From: Lactococcus allomyrinae
GTDB taxonomy: Bacteria > Bacillota > Bacilli > Lactobacillales > Streptococcaceae
Reading direction: 5' to 3'
DNA length: 64,000 nucleotides
Assembly (NCBI RefSeq): GCF_003627095.1
Contig: NZ_CP032627.1
Location: forward strand, 1,302,001-1,366,000
The notes under the pieces: model-generated
Told to the model about the DNA's origin: nothing
Databases searched by the model: none
The model's input: only the letters and a program-made list of their open reading frames with translations
Translations under genes and position numbers: made by a program
In this document: in pieces, positions 39,041 through 49,997 of the stretch
Numbering within the stretch: position 1 is the first letter of the stretch
Layout of the letters: each line of letters begins with the position of its first letter

Positions 39041-39304
39041 TCACATTAGATTAATAATCACTAAAACCAAAGCTATATCAACGATTACTCCAATAATCCA
39101 AGCCAGCCAAAAATACCATTTACGCGTCTTATGATGGCAAATCTGTCCTGCCAAAATTGCACCAAGACCGCCACCTATGATCGCCTCTGTCAGTAAAACT
39201 TTCTCAGGAATACGCCACAAATGATGTATCGCTTTATACTTGTCCACCGCATAAAATCCAAAAACTACGATATTCCAGACTAGTAAAATCCAAAGGAAAA
39301 TCAT
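39041..39304 (-). CDS. DUF1294 membrane protein
   Basis: An 87-aa protein with three hydrophobic helices (about 2-20, 36-55 and 63-86). The segment FYAVDKYKAIHHLWRIPEKVLL and GGGLGAILAGQICHHKTRKWYF is the DUF1294 signature. Function unknown. It lies inside the maltose operon between dexB and maa; this may be chance. Confidence 0.82.
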   Translation of the reverse strand: MIFLWILLVWNIVVFGFYAVDKYKAIHHLWRIPEKVLLTEAIIGGGLGAILAGQICHHKTRKWYFWLAWIIGVIVDIALVLVIINLM

Positions 39305-39341
39305 CCTTTACCTCCTATCCTTTGACAGAACTCTGTCAGCA

Positions 39342-40940
<1,599 letters not shown>

Positions 40941-40967
40941 TTAACTCCTGAAAATGTAAAATCAATC

Positions 40968-41036
40968 ACTAACAGAAAATTAATTTTCTGTTAGTAAAAA
41001 ATCAATTTCTGTCAGCAAAATATCTTGCTGACAGAA
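40968..41036. repeat. 28-bp perfect palindrome and adjacent TGTCAG hairpin
   Basis: A palindrome with half-site ACTAACAGAAAATT (40968-40995) is followed by a hairpin TTCTGTCAGCAA/TTGCTGACAGAA (41007-41036). Both lie between nplT-like and dexB genes of one apparent operon. The second is followed by a T-rich stretch on the minus strand, so it may attenuate transcription. The first carries the variant CTAACAG instead of CTGACAG. Confidence 0.85.
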
Positions 41037-41043
41037 TCATAAA

Positions 41044-42798
41044 TTATTTATAAATCACAAAACCGTATTGTAAAACATTCTTACCATCTATCAAATTAGA
41101 GAATACAATATTTTCAGCTGAAAAATAAGCTGGTTTTTCCCCAATATTGAAAACAGCTTTCAAGTCTCCACGTTTAAACTTAACAATACCATTTTCATTA
41201 TCAACAATTTTCCACTCAACATCAGAATCACTCAAAATCTCTTGGTATTCATGACGAAAAGCAACCAATCCTTTGAAAAATTCAAACATATTTTCATCTT
41301 GAAATTCTTTTTCCCACGGCATACATTTTCGGCATTCTGGATCCATACCGCCAGTAACAGCGTACTCATCGCCATAGTAGATACATGGTACACCAGGTTG
41401 GAGATAAGTAAAAGTTTCCACAAGTTTCATCAGATTTTTATTGTTTTTTGCAACAGTCAAAATACGTGGAGTGTCATGTGAATCTAACACATTAAACATC
41501 ATTTGATTCACTTGTTTTCTATAAAGTGTTAATTGTGTGTTGATATTAGAAGCCATTTGTTCAAGCGAAATCTTCTTCGTGATAAATCCATCCTTGATAG
41601 CATCTGTATAAGCATAATTCATCACAGCCGTGAACTCATCCCCAACAAGCCACGGTTGAGCCGAATGCCACACCTCCCCTAAGATATAAAAATCTTTTTT
41701 CGCAGCATCACAAGTTGTTCTAAATTTCTTCCAGAAAGTATGATCTACTTCATCAGCAACATCCAAACGCCAAGCATCAATATCAAATTCACGAATCCAA
41801 TAATCTGCAACTTTAAGTAAATAAGCTTCAACTTCTGGATTTGCTGTATTTAACTTAGGCATATGCGGAGTAAAAGCAAATGTGTCGTAAGTTGCGTTCT
41901 CAGCATTTTCAAAATCATCTGTCGGTGTATATGTCGCTGGCCATTGATTTACATGGAACCAATCAGCAAATTTTGAGTCTTGTTGATATTTCAAAACATC
42001 TTGCCATTGTGCAGAAGTATCCCCAATATGATTAAAAACTGCATCCAACATTACTTTAATTCCGCGCTTATGCGCCTCGTCCACGAGCTTTTTGAAAATT
42101 TCTTTATCACCAAAATGCTTATCAATATCCAAATAATCCTCTGTATCATATTTATGATTTGAAAACGCCTGAAAAACCGGAGTAAAGTAAATTCCGTTTA
42201 CACCAAGCTCCGTTAAGTGATCCAAATGATTAATCACCCCTTGTAGATCACCCCCATAAAAGTCCTGACGTTCAGGTGTCTCCGTTGGATTCCATTCTTT
42301 TGTTTCTTCAGGGTCATTTGATTTATCCCCATTAGCAAAACGTTCAGGAAAAATTTGATACCAAACCGTTTGCTTAACCCACTCAGGTGCATGGAAACGA
42401 TCAGTTTCATGGAAATAAGGAAGGCGAAAAGCGCCGTATTTTTTAGTTACTAATGTCTTATCATAATCCAATAACCCTTGGTCAGTATAGATGACTTTCT
42501 CACCATCTACACCAGTGACTACAAATAAATAATCCACTCGTTTAGTAGGAACAGTAATCTCAGCTTCAAAGAAATCACTAATATTAGTAGAAAGCATCTT
42601 CTTCATTTCTATACTACGACTTTCCCAATATTGTGTATCTGGATTATCCACTCCTTTCCACATATAAGGGTCACCATAAACCAATTCTACAGTTGCGATA
42701 TCATCCTTATCCGCTCGAAGTCGAATATGCATCAATTCTTTCGTATATAAGTACGCAAACTCTGATTCAGGGCGATGGTAAAGTGCTGCTTTGTTCAT
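41044..42798 (-). CDS. Neopullulanase / maltogenic amylase (GH13_20)
   Basis: Cytoplasmic enzyme hydrolysing maltodextrins, cyclodextrins or pullulan fragments, 584 aa. The N-terminal CBM34-like domain (about 1-120) is followed by the catalytic barrel with DAVFNHIGD, DAWRLDVADEVDH (nucleophile), FYILGEVWH (acid/base) and VLDSHDTPR. The start at 42798 has GGAGG nine bases upstream; the TTG at 42813 lies inside that site and is rejected. It is first gene of the minus-strand maltose operon, divergent from malE. Confidence 0.9.
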   Translation of the reverse strand: MNKAALYHRPESEFAYLYTKELMHIRLRADKDDIATVELVYGDPYMWKGVDNPDTQYWESRSIEMKKMLSTNISDFFEAEITVPTKRVDYLFVVTGVDGEKVIYTDQGLLDYDKTLVTKKYGAFRLPYFHETDRFHAPEWVKQTVWYQIFPERFANGDKSNDPEETKEWNPTETPERQDFYGGDLQGVINHLDHLTELGVNGIYFTPVFQAFSNHKYDTEDYLDIDKHFGDKEIFKKLVDEAHKRGIKVMLDAVFNHIGDTSAQWQDVLKYQQDSKFADWFHVNQWPATYTPTDDFENAENATYDTFAFTPHMPKLNTANPEVEAYLLKVADYWIREFDIDAWRLDVADEVDHTFWKKFRTTCDAAKKDFYILGEVWHSAQPWLVGDEFTAVMNYAYTDAIKDGFITKKISLEQMASNINTQLTLYRKQVNQMMFNVLDSHDTPRILTVAKNNKNLMKLVETFTYLQPGVPCIYYGDEYAVTGGMDPECRKCMPWEKEFQDENMFEFFKGLVAFRHEYQEILSDSDVEWKIVDNENGIVKFKRGDLKAVFNIGEKPAYFSAENIVFSNLIDGKNVLQYGFVIYK

Positions 42799-42962
42799 AA
42801 AAAGAACCTCCAAATTATTTGATGGTTGTACTGCCCTAATACTGTCACAAGATTTTTCTGCACAATTTTAGGGACAGCGGAAAATCAATACTCATACAAT
42901 CAACTCTCCGTTAGTGTCATGTCCACCACATCTGGAAGAATACAAATCCTCACATTGATTAC

Positions 42963-42991
42963 ATTTTAGCATAACGCTTTCATCTGCGCAA
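42963..42991 (-). promoter_or_regulatory. Promoter of the amylolytic operon with cre-like site in the spacer
   Basis: Minus strand: -35 TTGCGC (42991-42986), 17-bp spacer, -10 TAAAAT (42968-42963). The spacer word TGAAAGCGTTATGC (42982-42969) fits TGWAANCGNTNWCA at 12 of 14 positions. Just upstream and overlapping the -35, GCAATCGGTTGC (42988-42999) resembles the malE operator. The predicted leader is about 158 nt. Confidence 0.7.
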
Positions 42992-43112
42992 CCGATTGCA
43001 TATTATTTTGCAATTTCTTTTATTTTACATGATTATTTCTAAGGGAAAATATCTCAGAAACGCTGTTTTTAAGCCAGAAACACCTCGTAACTAAAATGTA
43101 ATATTATTTTCC

Positions 43113-43141
43113 TTGACAAAGAGCAAACGTTTGCGTAAAAT
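43113..43141 (+). promoter_or_regulatory. malE promoter with LacI-type operator
   Basis: TTGACA (43113-43118), 17-bp spacer, TAAAAT (43136-43141). The spacer contains the perfect 12-bp palindrome GCAAACGTTTGC (43123-43134), nearly the known pneumococcal MalR operator. A repressor there would block RNA polymerase. Confidence 0.85.
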
Positions 43142-43187
43142 GAGAGGTGTAAAAATTAAAACCGTTTTCATTAGGAGGAAACATAAA

Positions 43188-44417
43188 ATGAAATCTTGGA
43201 AAAAAGTTGCCCTTGGTGGAGCATCAGTGCTCGCAGTAGCAACACTCGCAGCTTGCGGAAATTCTGCAAGTGGTAGCAAATCAACATCATCAAAATCTCC
43301 AGCAGTAAAAGGAGATGTTACTTTGTGGGTTGACCCTGCAAACGTTGACAGTTACAAAACTTTAGTAAATGGGTTTGAAAAGAAATACCCTGATGTTAAA
43401 GTAAAAGTTACTCAGTCCCCAACAGGTTCAGCAAATGCTAAAACTGACGTTGGTAAAGATCCATCTAAAGCTGCTGATGTCTTCAAAGTTCCTAATGACC
43501 AACTTGGTGCTATGGCTGAAGCTGGATACATTAATCCTTTATCACCTGATGCAACAAAATGGGTTAAATCAAACGATATTTCAGTAGCTGCTGATGCCGT
43601 ATCTTGGAAAGGTAAATTTTACGCTTACCCTCAAGACCAACAGTCTAACATTATTTTCTACAATAAATCGAAATTCTCAAGTGCTCCAACTGATTGGAGT
43701 CAATTCACAAAAGATACTGCTATCGGTACAGACTTCTCTAATTCATACAACTGGTATCCTGCCTTCCTTTCAAATGGAACCGTTTTATTTGGTAAAGATG
43801 GTGAAACTTTAGATGGTACTGATGTATCTGGAGATTCAGGAGTTCAAGTTCTAACTTGGTTTGCAAAACAAAAAGCAAATACAGGTGTAGTCAATTCTGG
43901 TCAAGCTTTACTTGCTGATTTGAAATCTGGTAAAACTGCTGCAGTCCTTGATGGTCCTTGGGATGCTGGAAATATCAAAAAACTTCTTGGCGATAACTAC
44001 GGTGTAACAACACTTCCTACTATTGACTTTGGTTCTGGCTCTAAACAAATGCAAGCATTTTCTGGTGTAGGTACACTTGCTGTTAATTCTGCATCTAAAA
44101 ATCAAGTGGCTGCTTCAAAACTTGCTGAATATCTTTCAAATGCAGACTCTCAAAAAGAACTCTATAAAGACAATAATGCTATTCCTGTTGCTAAGAGCTT
44201 ACAAGATGATTCAACAATCACTAATGACCCTGCTGCACAAGCCGTTATCAAACAAGTACCAAATGATACTTTAATGCCTAAGATGCCTGAAATGGCCACA
44301 TTCTGGAATTTAGCTGCACCTTTGATTAATAATACATACCTTGGTAAGACTCCAGCATCACAATTTGCTACACAACTTAAGACTTTCCAAGAATCTATTT
44401 CTAAAGCAACTAAATAA
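43188..44417 (+). CDS. malE: Maltose/maltodextrin ABC transporter, binding lipoprotein
   Basis: Extracytoplasmic sugar-binding lipoprotein, 409 aa. The signal is MKSWKKVALGGASVLAVATL with lipobox LAAC and Cys near residue 22. The body is a family-1 solute-binding protein: GDVTLWVDPANVDSYK, YPDVKVKVTQSP and MPEMATFWNLAAPLINNTYLGK. AGGAGG at 43173-43178 fixes the ATG at 43188. First gene of malEFG, controlled by the operator-bearing promoter at 43113-43141. Confidence 0.93.
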   Translation: MKSWKKVALGGASVLAVATLAACGNSASGSKSTSSKSPAVKGDVTLWVDPANVDSYKTLVNGFEKKYPDVKVKVTQSPTGSANAKTDVGKDPSKAADVFKVPNDQLGAMAEAGYINPLSPDATKWVKSNDISVAADAVSWKGKFYAYPQDQQSNIIFYNKSKFSSAPTDWSQFTKDTAIGTDFSNSYNWYPAFLSNGTVLFGKDGETLDGTDVSGDSGVQVLTWFAKQKANTGVVNSGQALLADLKSGKTAAVLDGPWDAGNIKKLLGDNYGVTTLPTIDFGSGSKQMQAFSGVGTLAVNSASKNQVAASKLAEYLSNADSQKELYKDNNAIPVAKSLQDDSTITNDPAAQAVIKQVPNDTLMPKMPEMATFWNLAAPLINNTYLGKTPASQFATQLKTFQESISKATK

Positions 44418-44435
44418 TTAGTAATGACTCTTGTT

Positions 44436-44468
44436 ATAAAGAGGTTGGGCACAGCCTAATCTCTTTAT
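44436..44468 (+). terminator. Intercistronic hairpin between malE and malF
   Basis: Imperfect stem ATAAAGAG...GGC-ACA-GCC...CTCTTTAT. It probably slows 3' decay of malE mRNA or attenuates read-through, which would give more binding protein than permease, as common in such operons. Confidence 0.65.
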
Positions 44469-44494
44469 TTCTTATTTAAAGAAGGACAAATTTT

Positions 44495-45853
44495 ATGTTC
44501 AAAAAGAAAAATAAATTTCCTCCTGAAGCAACTTATGGAGAAGTCTGGTCTAAAGGTGATATTTTTGCCAAACTTAGCTTTATAATCATGGGACTTTTTC
44601 AACTTAAAAATAAACAATGGCTTAAGGGTATTCTTTTTCTCGCTAGTGAGATTATTATCATCGGTTGGCTATTCTTTTCTGGTTTCAGCGCCATCAGTAT
44701 GCTCGGAACGTTAGGAACAGTCAAGACAAAAAAAGTCGTTTGGGATGCCTCACAAGGTGTATACAATACCATTTTACCTGATAATTCCATTCTTTATTTA
44801 CTTTTTGGGGTTTTCGCCATAGTAGCCGTTGCCTTACTCATCTTCCTATACATCGTACACCTCCGCTCTTTACGCCATTTGTACGCTCTGAACCGTGATG
44901 ACGCACATATTCCTACTACATTAGAAGATTTATCTTCACTTTTGGATGACCGTCTTTATATTACTTTGATGGCTTTGCCATTGCTCGGGATTCTCGCTTT
45001 TACAGTTGCACCTCTGATTTTCATGATTACACTGGCTTTCACAAATTATGATAGTCAACACCTCATAGGTTTTTCATGGACTGGTTTTTCCGCATTCATT
45101 CAAATTTTCCAAGGCGATTTTGGACAAGCTTTCTTACCTATACTAGCTTGGACAATTATTTGGGCAATCGCTTCAACGGTAACAACTTTCCTTGGAGGTG
45201 TGTTACTCGCTCTGCTCATCGAATCTAAAGGTATCAAATTTAAAGGATTCTGGAGAACACTTTTTGTTGTTGTGTTCGCTGTACCTCAGTTTGTCTCTCT
45301 TTTGCTGATGGCAATGTTCCTAGATGACCATGGTCCTATCAATACTGCATTAGAAAATGCGCATTGGATAGCAGGACCTATTCAATTTTTATCTGACCCA
45401 ACATTGGCAAAAATTTCAGTCATCGGGGTCAATATGTGGATTGGTATTCCAGTTACAATGTTAGTTTCAACTGCCATTATTCAAAATCTTTCTCAAGATC
45501 AAATTGAAGCTGCACGTATTGACGGAGCTAACTCTTTTCAAGTTTTCCGTTCAATTACATTCCCACAAATTCTTTTTGTCTTGACACCAACATTGATTCA
45601 ACAATTCATTGGTAATTTTAACAACTTTAATGTTATTTATCTCCTTACAGGTGGTGGTCCAAATACAAGTAACACTCTAGCTAATGCTCAAGCCGGAACG
45701 ACTGACTTGCTTATTACTTGGCTTTATAAATTGACAACCCAATCTACGAGAAACTACGCAGTCGCATCTGCAATTGGTATTATCATATTTGTTATTACCG
45801 CAACAGCTTCATTAGCATTGTATCGTAGAACCAATGCATTTAAGGAGGGATAA
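44495..45853 (+). CDS. malF: Maltodextrin ABC transporter permease MalF
   Basis: Integral membrane permease subunit, 452 aa, with about eight predicted helices. A long N-terminal extension of about 170 aa precedes the permease core. The EAA loop that docks the ATPase is seen in EAARIDGANSFQVFRSITFPQI. It pairs with MalG encoded 3 bp downstream. No malK follows, so a shared ATPase encoded elsewhere (MsmK-type) is inferred. Confidence 0.92.
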   Translation: MFKKKNKFPPEATYGEVWSKGDIFAKLSFIIMGLFQLKNKQWLKGILFLASEIIIIGWLFFSGFSAISMLGTLGTVKTKKVVWDASQGVYNTILPDNSILYLLFGVFAIVAVALLIFLYIVHLRSLRHLYALNRDDAHIPTTLEDLSSLLDDRLYITLMALPLLGILAFTVAPLIFMITLAFTNYDSQHLIGFSWTGFSAFIQIFQGDFGQAFLPILAWTIIWAIASTVTTFLGGVLLALLIESKGIKFKGFWRTLFVVVFAVPQFVSLLLMAMFLDDHGPINTALENAHWIAGPIQFLSDPTLAKISVIGVNMWIGIPVTMLVSTAIIQNLSQDQIEAARIDGANSFQVFRSITFPQILFVLTPTLIQQFIGNFNNFNVIYLLTGGGPNTSNTLANAQAGTTDLLITWLYKLTTQSTRNYAVASAIGIIIFVITATASLALYRRTNAFKEG

Positions 45854-45856
45854 ACA

Positions 45857-46714
45857 TTGAAATCTTACAAAAATCAAAGAAGAACTTCTCTTATCTTGCG
45901 TTACATTCTATTAGTTGTTTTAGCGCTACTCTGGATTTTTCCCGTGCTATGGATGATAGTGACAAGCTTTGCTCAAAATAATAACACAGGATTTGTTCAA
46001 ACGCTTTTTCCAACTCACTGGACACTTGAAAACTATATAGGGATTTTCAATAACCCTATGTACCCTTATTTAAATTGGGTTTTAAATACTTTTATCTTAG
46101 CAGTTATTTGTGCAGTAGCTAATACGTTCATCACGACTATTATGTCCTATTCCCTATCACGTTTACGTTTTAAATTTAGAAAACCATTCTTACAATTTGC
46201 CCTAATTATTGGGATGTTTCCAGGTATTATGGGAATGATTGCCATGTATTCTATTTTAAAATCTATTAATATGTTAAATCTTTGGGGAATGGCTTTAGTT
46301 TATGTCGGAGGCTCAGGACTTGGTTTCTATGTCTTTAAAGGATTTTTAGATACTATACCTCGCTCTATTGACGAAGCTGCAATCATTGATGGTGCCTCAC
46401 GCTGGCAAACTTTTATCAAAATCACCTTACCCTTATCTCGTCCAATGATTGTTTACACTTCTCTTATGGCTTTCATTGGTCCTTGGCTCGATTTCCTATT
46501 CTCTAGCTATATATTGGGAGGTGGAAATCCTAAAATACGTACAGTAGCCTATGGTCTGCAAAATATGATGACTAACTCTAAAGGTTCTAGTGCAACTAAC
46601 CTTTATCAGTTTATCGCAGGTAGTGTACTTATCGCTGTACCTATCACAATTCTCTTTATTATTATGCAACGTTTCTACGTCAACGGAATTACCGCTGGTG
46701 CAGACAAAGGATAA
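45857..46714 (+). CDS. malG: Maltodextrin ABC transporter permease MalG
   Basis: Second permease subunit, 285 aa, six predicted helices. The EAA loop is DEAAIIDGASRWQTFIKITLPLSRP. It starts at TTG (45857) with AAGGAGGG just upstream, partly inside the malF end. The operon ends at a strong terminator (46717-46749) without a malK gene. Confidence 0.93.
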   Translation: MKSYKNQRRTSLILRYILLVVLALLWIFPVLWMIVTSFAQNNNTGFVQTLFPTHWTLENYIGIFNNPMYPYLNWVLNTFILAVICAVANTFITTIMSYSLSRLRFKFRKPFLQFALIIGMFPGIMGMIAMYSILKSINMLNLWGMALVYVGGSGLGFYVFKGFLDTIPRSIDEAAIIDGASRWQTFIKITLPLSRPMIVYTSLMAFIGPWLDFLFSSYILGGGNPKIRTVAYGLQNMMTNSKGSSATNLYQFIAGSVLIAVPITILFIIMQRFYVNGITAGADKG

Positions 46715-46716
46715 AT

Positions 46717-46749
46717 AAAAAAGTCTCGTTATATTAACGAGACTTTTTT
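46717..46749. terminator. Bidirectional terminator malG / LCP gene
   Basis: Perfect arms AAAAAAGTCTCGTTA and complement around TAT, between convergent genes. Confidence 0.92.
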
Positions 46750-46752
46750 TAC

Positions 46753-48132
46753 TTATTGTCCAAGAAGTTTTTCAGCTTCCGCTTTATATTTTACCATATC
46801 AATAGAAAGCCCTAAACCTCCATACCTATCATATGCATTTTGCCAGTCATTATTATTTGGTATTGTTGTTGATTTTATTCCATTTTTCATATCAAATAAT
46901 GATTTGATTCCTGATGTTAATAGGAATGAATTTGGAATATTTGTCATTGTGACCGCACGAGTCGTTCCCAACGCACTAGAACCAGTAAAAAGAGTAAGAG
47001 GATTTTTCATTTTAGACATCACAGTTTCTAAAACTTGTTGTTGACGTTTTACTCGACCAAAATCTCCTTCATCATCATGACGGAACCGAGCGTAGTTCAA
47101 CAAAGTGCGACCATCCATTTTTTGAACCCCTGGCTTAATCATCATGAATGTTCCACCACCATCTGGATAACCTAAAGCAGCCGCTTCATCTGCAGTAAGG
47201 ACTTTATCGGTAGAAGTTTTACCTTCTGTTTCTGATAAATCATCTGGAACAGGTACAGCACTGAGTTTTTGTCCATTTACTGTTGAAAATTTCGCATCAA
47301 TTTTCAATCCTGTGGGGAAGAGAGAGTCAATAATAGTCGCAAAACTAGAGAAGTCTACCACTGCGTAATATTGACAGTTGACACCAAAATTCTCTTTCAA
47401 TGTTTCACTCATCAAGTTCACTCCTTGACGATTCTCTTGCTCTCCTACTGTGAAAGCTGAGTTGATTTTTGAGCTGCCACTAACTCCTGGCACATTGACC
47501 AGTGTATCGCGCATGAAACTGACAAGCCTCATTTGATGGTCTTTAGCATTCATATGGAGCACCATGATTGTATCTGTATGCGCCACATCTGATGATTGAC
47601 CTGGGCGTTTATCCGCTCCAAGAAGAAGAATATTAACAGATCCATCAGAATTTTTTAAACTAGTAAAAGTTTCTGGTTTCGCCACACCTCCTTCATGTTT
47701 TACACCTCGACTATAGCCATAAACGAAAAATCCTGCCATGACTACAATAATTAAAATAATGACACTGAGTATCCTTCTCAACCAATGCTTTTTTTTCTTA
47801 CCATTTTTTCCCAACTTTGGAGATTTTTTTGAATCTTTATCTTTTTTAACATTTTTTCTTCTCTCACTTAGAGTAGGAGATATTGATGAGTTTCGCCCAC
47901 TTCTTCGATTTGAAGCAGAAGAATGTTGGACACCTTCATCTGAATAACCGCTATCATAATCATTAGTCTGAGCTTCATATCCCGAATATTCCTCAGCCTC
48001 TTCAGGATTATAGTAACTTTCATGTGCTGTAAATTCATTGAGTAATTCATAATACTCTTGACGTTCGCGAATAGTGAGATAATCAATGTTATGCCTCAAA
48101 TATTCTAGTCTTTTATATTTTTTATCATTCAT
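46753..48132 (-). CDS. LytR-CpsA-Psr (LCP) family protein
   Basis: Membrane-anchored phosphotransferase family that attaches teichoic acids or polysaccharides to peptidoglycan, 459 aa. A polar, charged cytoplasmic N-terminus (about 1-115) leads to one helix (about 117-140, ILSVIILIIVVMAGFFVYGY). The external LCP domain contains NILLLGADKRPG, DTIMVLHMN, VSFMRDTLVNVPG and LLNYARFRHDDEGDFGRVKRQQQVL, the conserved Asp and Arg regions. The N-terminal extension is longer than in many LCP proteins. Often mislabelled as a transcription regulator. Confidence 0.9.
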   Translation of the reverse strand: MNDKKYKRLEYLRHNIDYLTIRERQEYYELLNEFTAHESYYNPEEAEEYSGYEAQTNDYDSGYSDEGVQHSSASNRRSGRNSSISPTLSERRKNVKKDKDSKKSPKLGKNGKKKKHWLRRILSVIILIIVVMAGFFVYGYSRGVKHEGGVAKPETFTSLKNSDGSVNILLLGADKRPGQSSDVAHTDTIMVLHMNAKDHQMRLVSFMRDTLVNVPGVSGSSKINSAFTVGEQENRQGVNLMSETLKENFGVNCQYYAVVDFSSFATIIDSLFPTGLKIDAKFSTVNGQKLSAVPVPDDLSETEGKTSTDKVLTADEAAALGYPDGGGTFMMIKPGVQKMDGRTLLNYARFRHDDEGDFGRVKRQQQVLETVMSKMKNPLTLFTGSSALGTTRAVTMTNIPNSFLLTSGIKSLFDMKNGIKSTTIPNNNDWQNAYDRYGGLGLSIDMVKYKAEAEKLLGQ

Positions 48133-48254
48133 TTCCTACTTATTATACCAAAGTTTTTTAGCTCGTGCAAAATACATAAAAATACCTTAGCTGTTTTTTC
48201 ACTTTTTATATCACATTTGGAACACCTATTTATACCAAAAGTAAAAGCACTTGT

Positions 48255-48917
48255 TTAAACAATTGCTTTTACTTTTTCTTCAATAAATAAAACAACATCT
48301 TCAATTGTTTTTCCTGTGCTATCAAGGAGCACAGCATCATTAGCTTGCTTCAGAGGTGAAATCTCACGCGTACTATCTTTATAATCTCGTTTAGCGATTT
48401 CTTCTTTCAGTTGTTCAAGATTTGTGGGAATTCCTTTTTCTATATTTTCTTTATAGCGTCGTTCTGCTCGTTCATCCACAGAAGCAACTAAAAATATTTT
48501 AAGTTCGGCTTCAGGTAAAACCACAGTTCCAATATCACGTCCATCCATGATGATTCCACCGTTATGAGCAATACGTTGCTGCTCAGCAACTAGAAATTCA
48601 CGAATTTCTGGCATGGCTGAAATCTTAGACACTGTATTTGTAACTTCATTAGTCCGAATAACTTGAGTCACATTATTTAGTCCTAAATAAACTTCTTGAC
48701 CACTCTTACCATTCATAAAAGAGATAGGATTACGTTTTATAAAATCAATAATTTCCTCTGCCTTATTTGTTTCTTTTTGCAAAGCAACAAATGTTGCAGC
48801 TCGATACATTGCGCCTGTATCCAGATAGATTAAATCAAGGTCGCGAGCTACGATTTTAGCAACTGTTGATTTCCCGCTTGATGCTGGTCCATCAACAGCA
48901 ATTTGAATCTTTTTCAT
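48255..48917 (-). CDS. cmk: Cytidylate kinase
   Basis: Phosphorylates CMP and dCMP, 220 aa. P-loop [12 protein letters not shown] at the N-terminus, then [23 protein letters not shown] and [14 protein letters not shown] as the lid. It lies downstream of the LysM protein gene on the same strand, an order shared with streptococci. Confidence 0.95.
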   Translation of the reverse strand: MKKIQIAVDGPASSGKSTVAKIVARDLDLIYLDTGAMYRAATFVALQKETNKAEEIIDFIKRNPISFMNGKSGQEVYLGLNNVTQVIRTNEVTNTVSKISAMPEIREFLVAEQQRIAHNGGIIMDGRDIGTVVLPEAELKIFLVASVDERAERRYKENIEKGIPTNLEQLKEEIAKRDYKDSTREISPLKQANDAVLLDSTGKTIEDVVLFIEEKVKAIV

Positions 48918-48970
48918 AATATCCTTTTTCTAAATTTACTTTTATGATATTGCTAATACTTGTATAAATT

Positions 48971-49480
48971 TTATTTTAATTTAAGAACTTGTCCTGCATG
49001 AATTGCACTACCATCAGCGTTATAGCCATCTGCCGAGATATTGTTCAAACTTGCAATAGTCTCCCATGCAATCCCCGTTTTTGCAGCAATTGTACTAGGA
49101 TAATCTCCAGCAACAACGGTATAAGTTGAACCAGCAGCACTACTACTAGAGGCGGTACTCGTACTACTTACACTTGTATTGGTAGTCGCGTTTGAAGAAG
49201 CGGATGTCTTATCACTTGATTTCACTGTTTCTTTCTGGCTCACTGATGCTTGATGGAAGTTTTTCGCTATACTCGCATTACTTTGAACTTGACTATTCCA
49301 TAGGATGAAACCTATTGCCAATCCCACAATAATAAACATTAAGACAACAAGAAAAGTCAAAAAGCGTGTCGTTAAAGGTCGCTTATTTTCATCTTTTATT
49401 CTAACTTGTCTTTTCATTTCTGTTGGTTCTTCTCGCATTGCACGATATATTTCGTTATTCCAAGGTTCTTTCGTTGACAC
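48971..49480 (-). CDS. LysM-domain membrane protein (SAG1386/EF1546-like)
   Basis: A 169-aa protein with a cytoplasmic N-terminus (about 1-35), one membrane helix (about 40-64), a Ser/Thr/Ala-rich external linker, and a C-terminal LysM domain (YTVVAGDYPSTIAAKTGI to GQVLKLK). LysM binds N-acetylglucosamine in peptidoglycan, so it links membrane and wall. Location next to cmk and a divergent ferredoxin gene matches the streptococcal locus. Confidence 0.85.
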   Translation of the reverse strand: MSTKEPWNNEIYRAMREEPTEMKRQVRIKDENKRPLTTRFLTFLVVLMFIIVGLAIGFILWNSQVQSNASIAKNFHQASVSQKETVKSSDKTSASSNATTNTSVSSTSTASSSSAAGSTYTVVAGDYPSTIAAKTGIAWETIASLNNISADGYNADGSAIHAGQVLKLK

Positions 49481-49526
49481 GACGTTTTCCTTTCATTTTT
49501 ACCATTTTTTTATTATCATTCTCTAT

Positions 49527-49733
49527 ATGAAGATAAAAATTATTCCTGATAAATGTATCGCATGTGGGCTATGCCATGTCCATGCACCCGAAGTATTCGA
49601 CTATCACGATGATGGTATTGTCAAATTCTATGCTACTGATCAACAACAAAAAGAATTACCCGATACTTCGTCACTCCGTTCAGCCGTTAAATTATGTCCC
49701 ACTGGGGCCCTCAAAATCCTTGAGGACATTTAG
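49527..49733 (+). CDS. Ferredoxin, single [4Fe-4S]
   Basis: A 68-aa electron carrier. Cys ligands are at residues 10, 13 and 16 (CIACGLC) and 57 (CPTGA). The start at 49527 is chosen because homologues begin MKIKIIPDKC; a longer frame from 49305 overlaps the divergent LysM gene and is rejected. No Shine-Dalgarno is seen, and a TATCAT box (49514-49519) ends seven bases before the ATG, so it may be leaderless. Confidence 0.9.
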   Translation: MKIKIIPDKCIACGLCHVHAPEVFDYHDDGIVKFYATDQQQKELPDTSSLRSAVKLCPTGALKILEDI

Positions 49734-49911
49734 AAGTATTTTATCACTATCTATTTTACCATAAGTTTTCAAATTCATAAATATTTTGTGTTTTTAATAA
49801 AAAATTTGTATTCTTTATAAGAATAAATTTCAAAACCATGCTTTAAAAGTGTCTATACAACTTGATTTGTAAAGGGCTTTCAACGCTAAGATAACCCCTT
49901 TTCTATTTTCA

Positions 49912-49949
49912 TGAAACCATTTGCAAATGTTGGATTAAAATAGTATAAT
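49912..49949 (+). promoter_or_regulatory. Mannose PTS promoter with cre-like site
   Basis: TTGCAA (49921-49926), 17-bp spacer, TATAAT (49944-49949). TGAAACCATTTGCA (49912-49925) overlaps the -35 and fits TGWAANCGNTNWCA at 12 of 14, though the central CG is CA. CcpA control is possible. Confidence 0.7.
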
Positions 49950-49997
49950 GACTAAGTAATAATTTTTATTATAATCTTATATAGGAGGTTACTCACA

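Noticed and set aside
46753-48132. LCP protein as a LytR transcription regulator
   Set aside because: No DNA-binding domain is visible; it has a membrane helix and an extracellular phosphotransferase-type domain.
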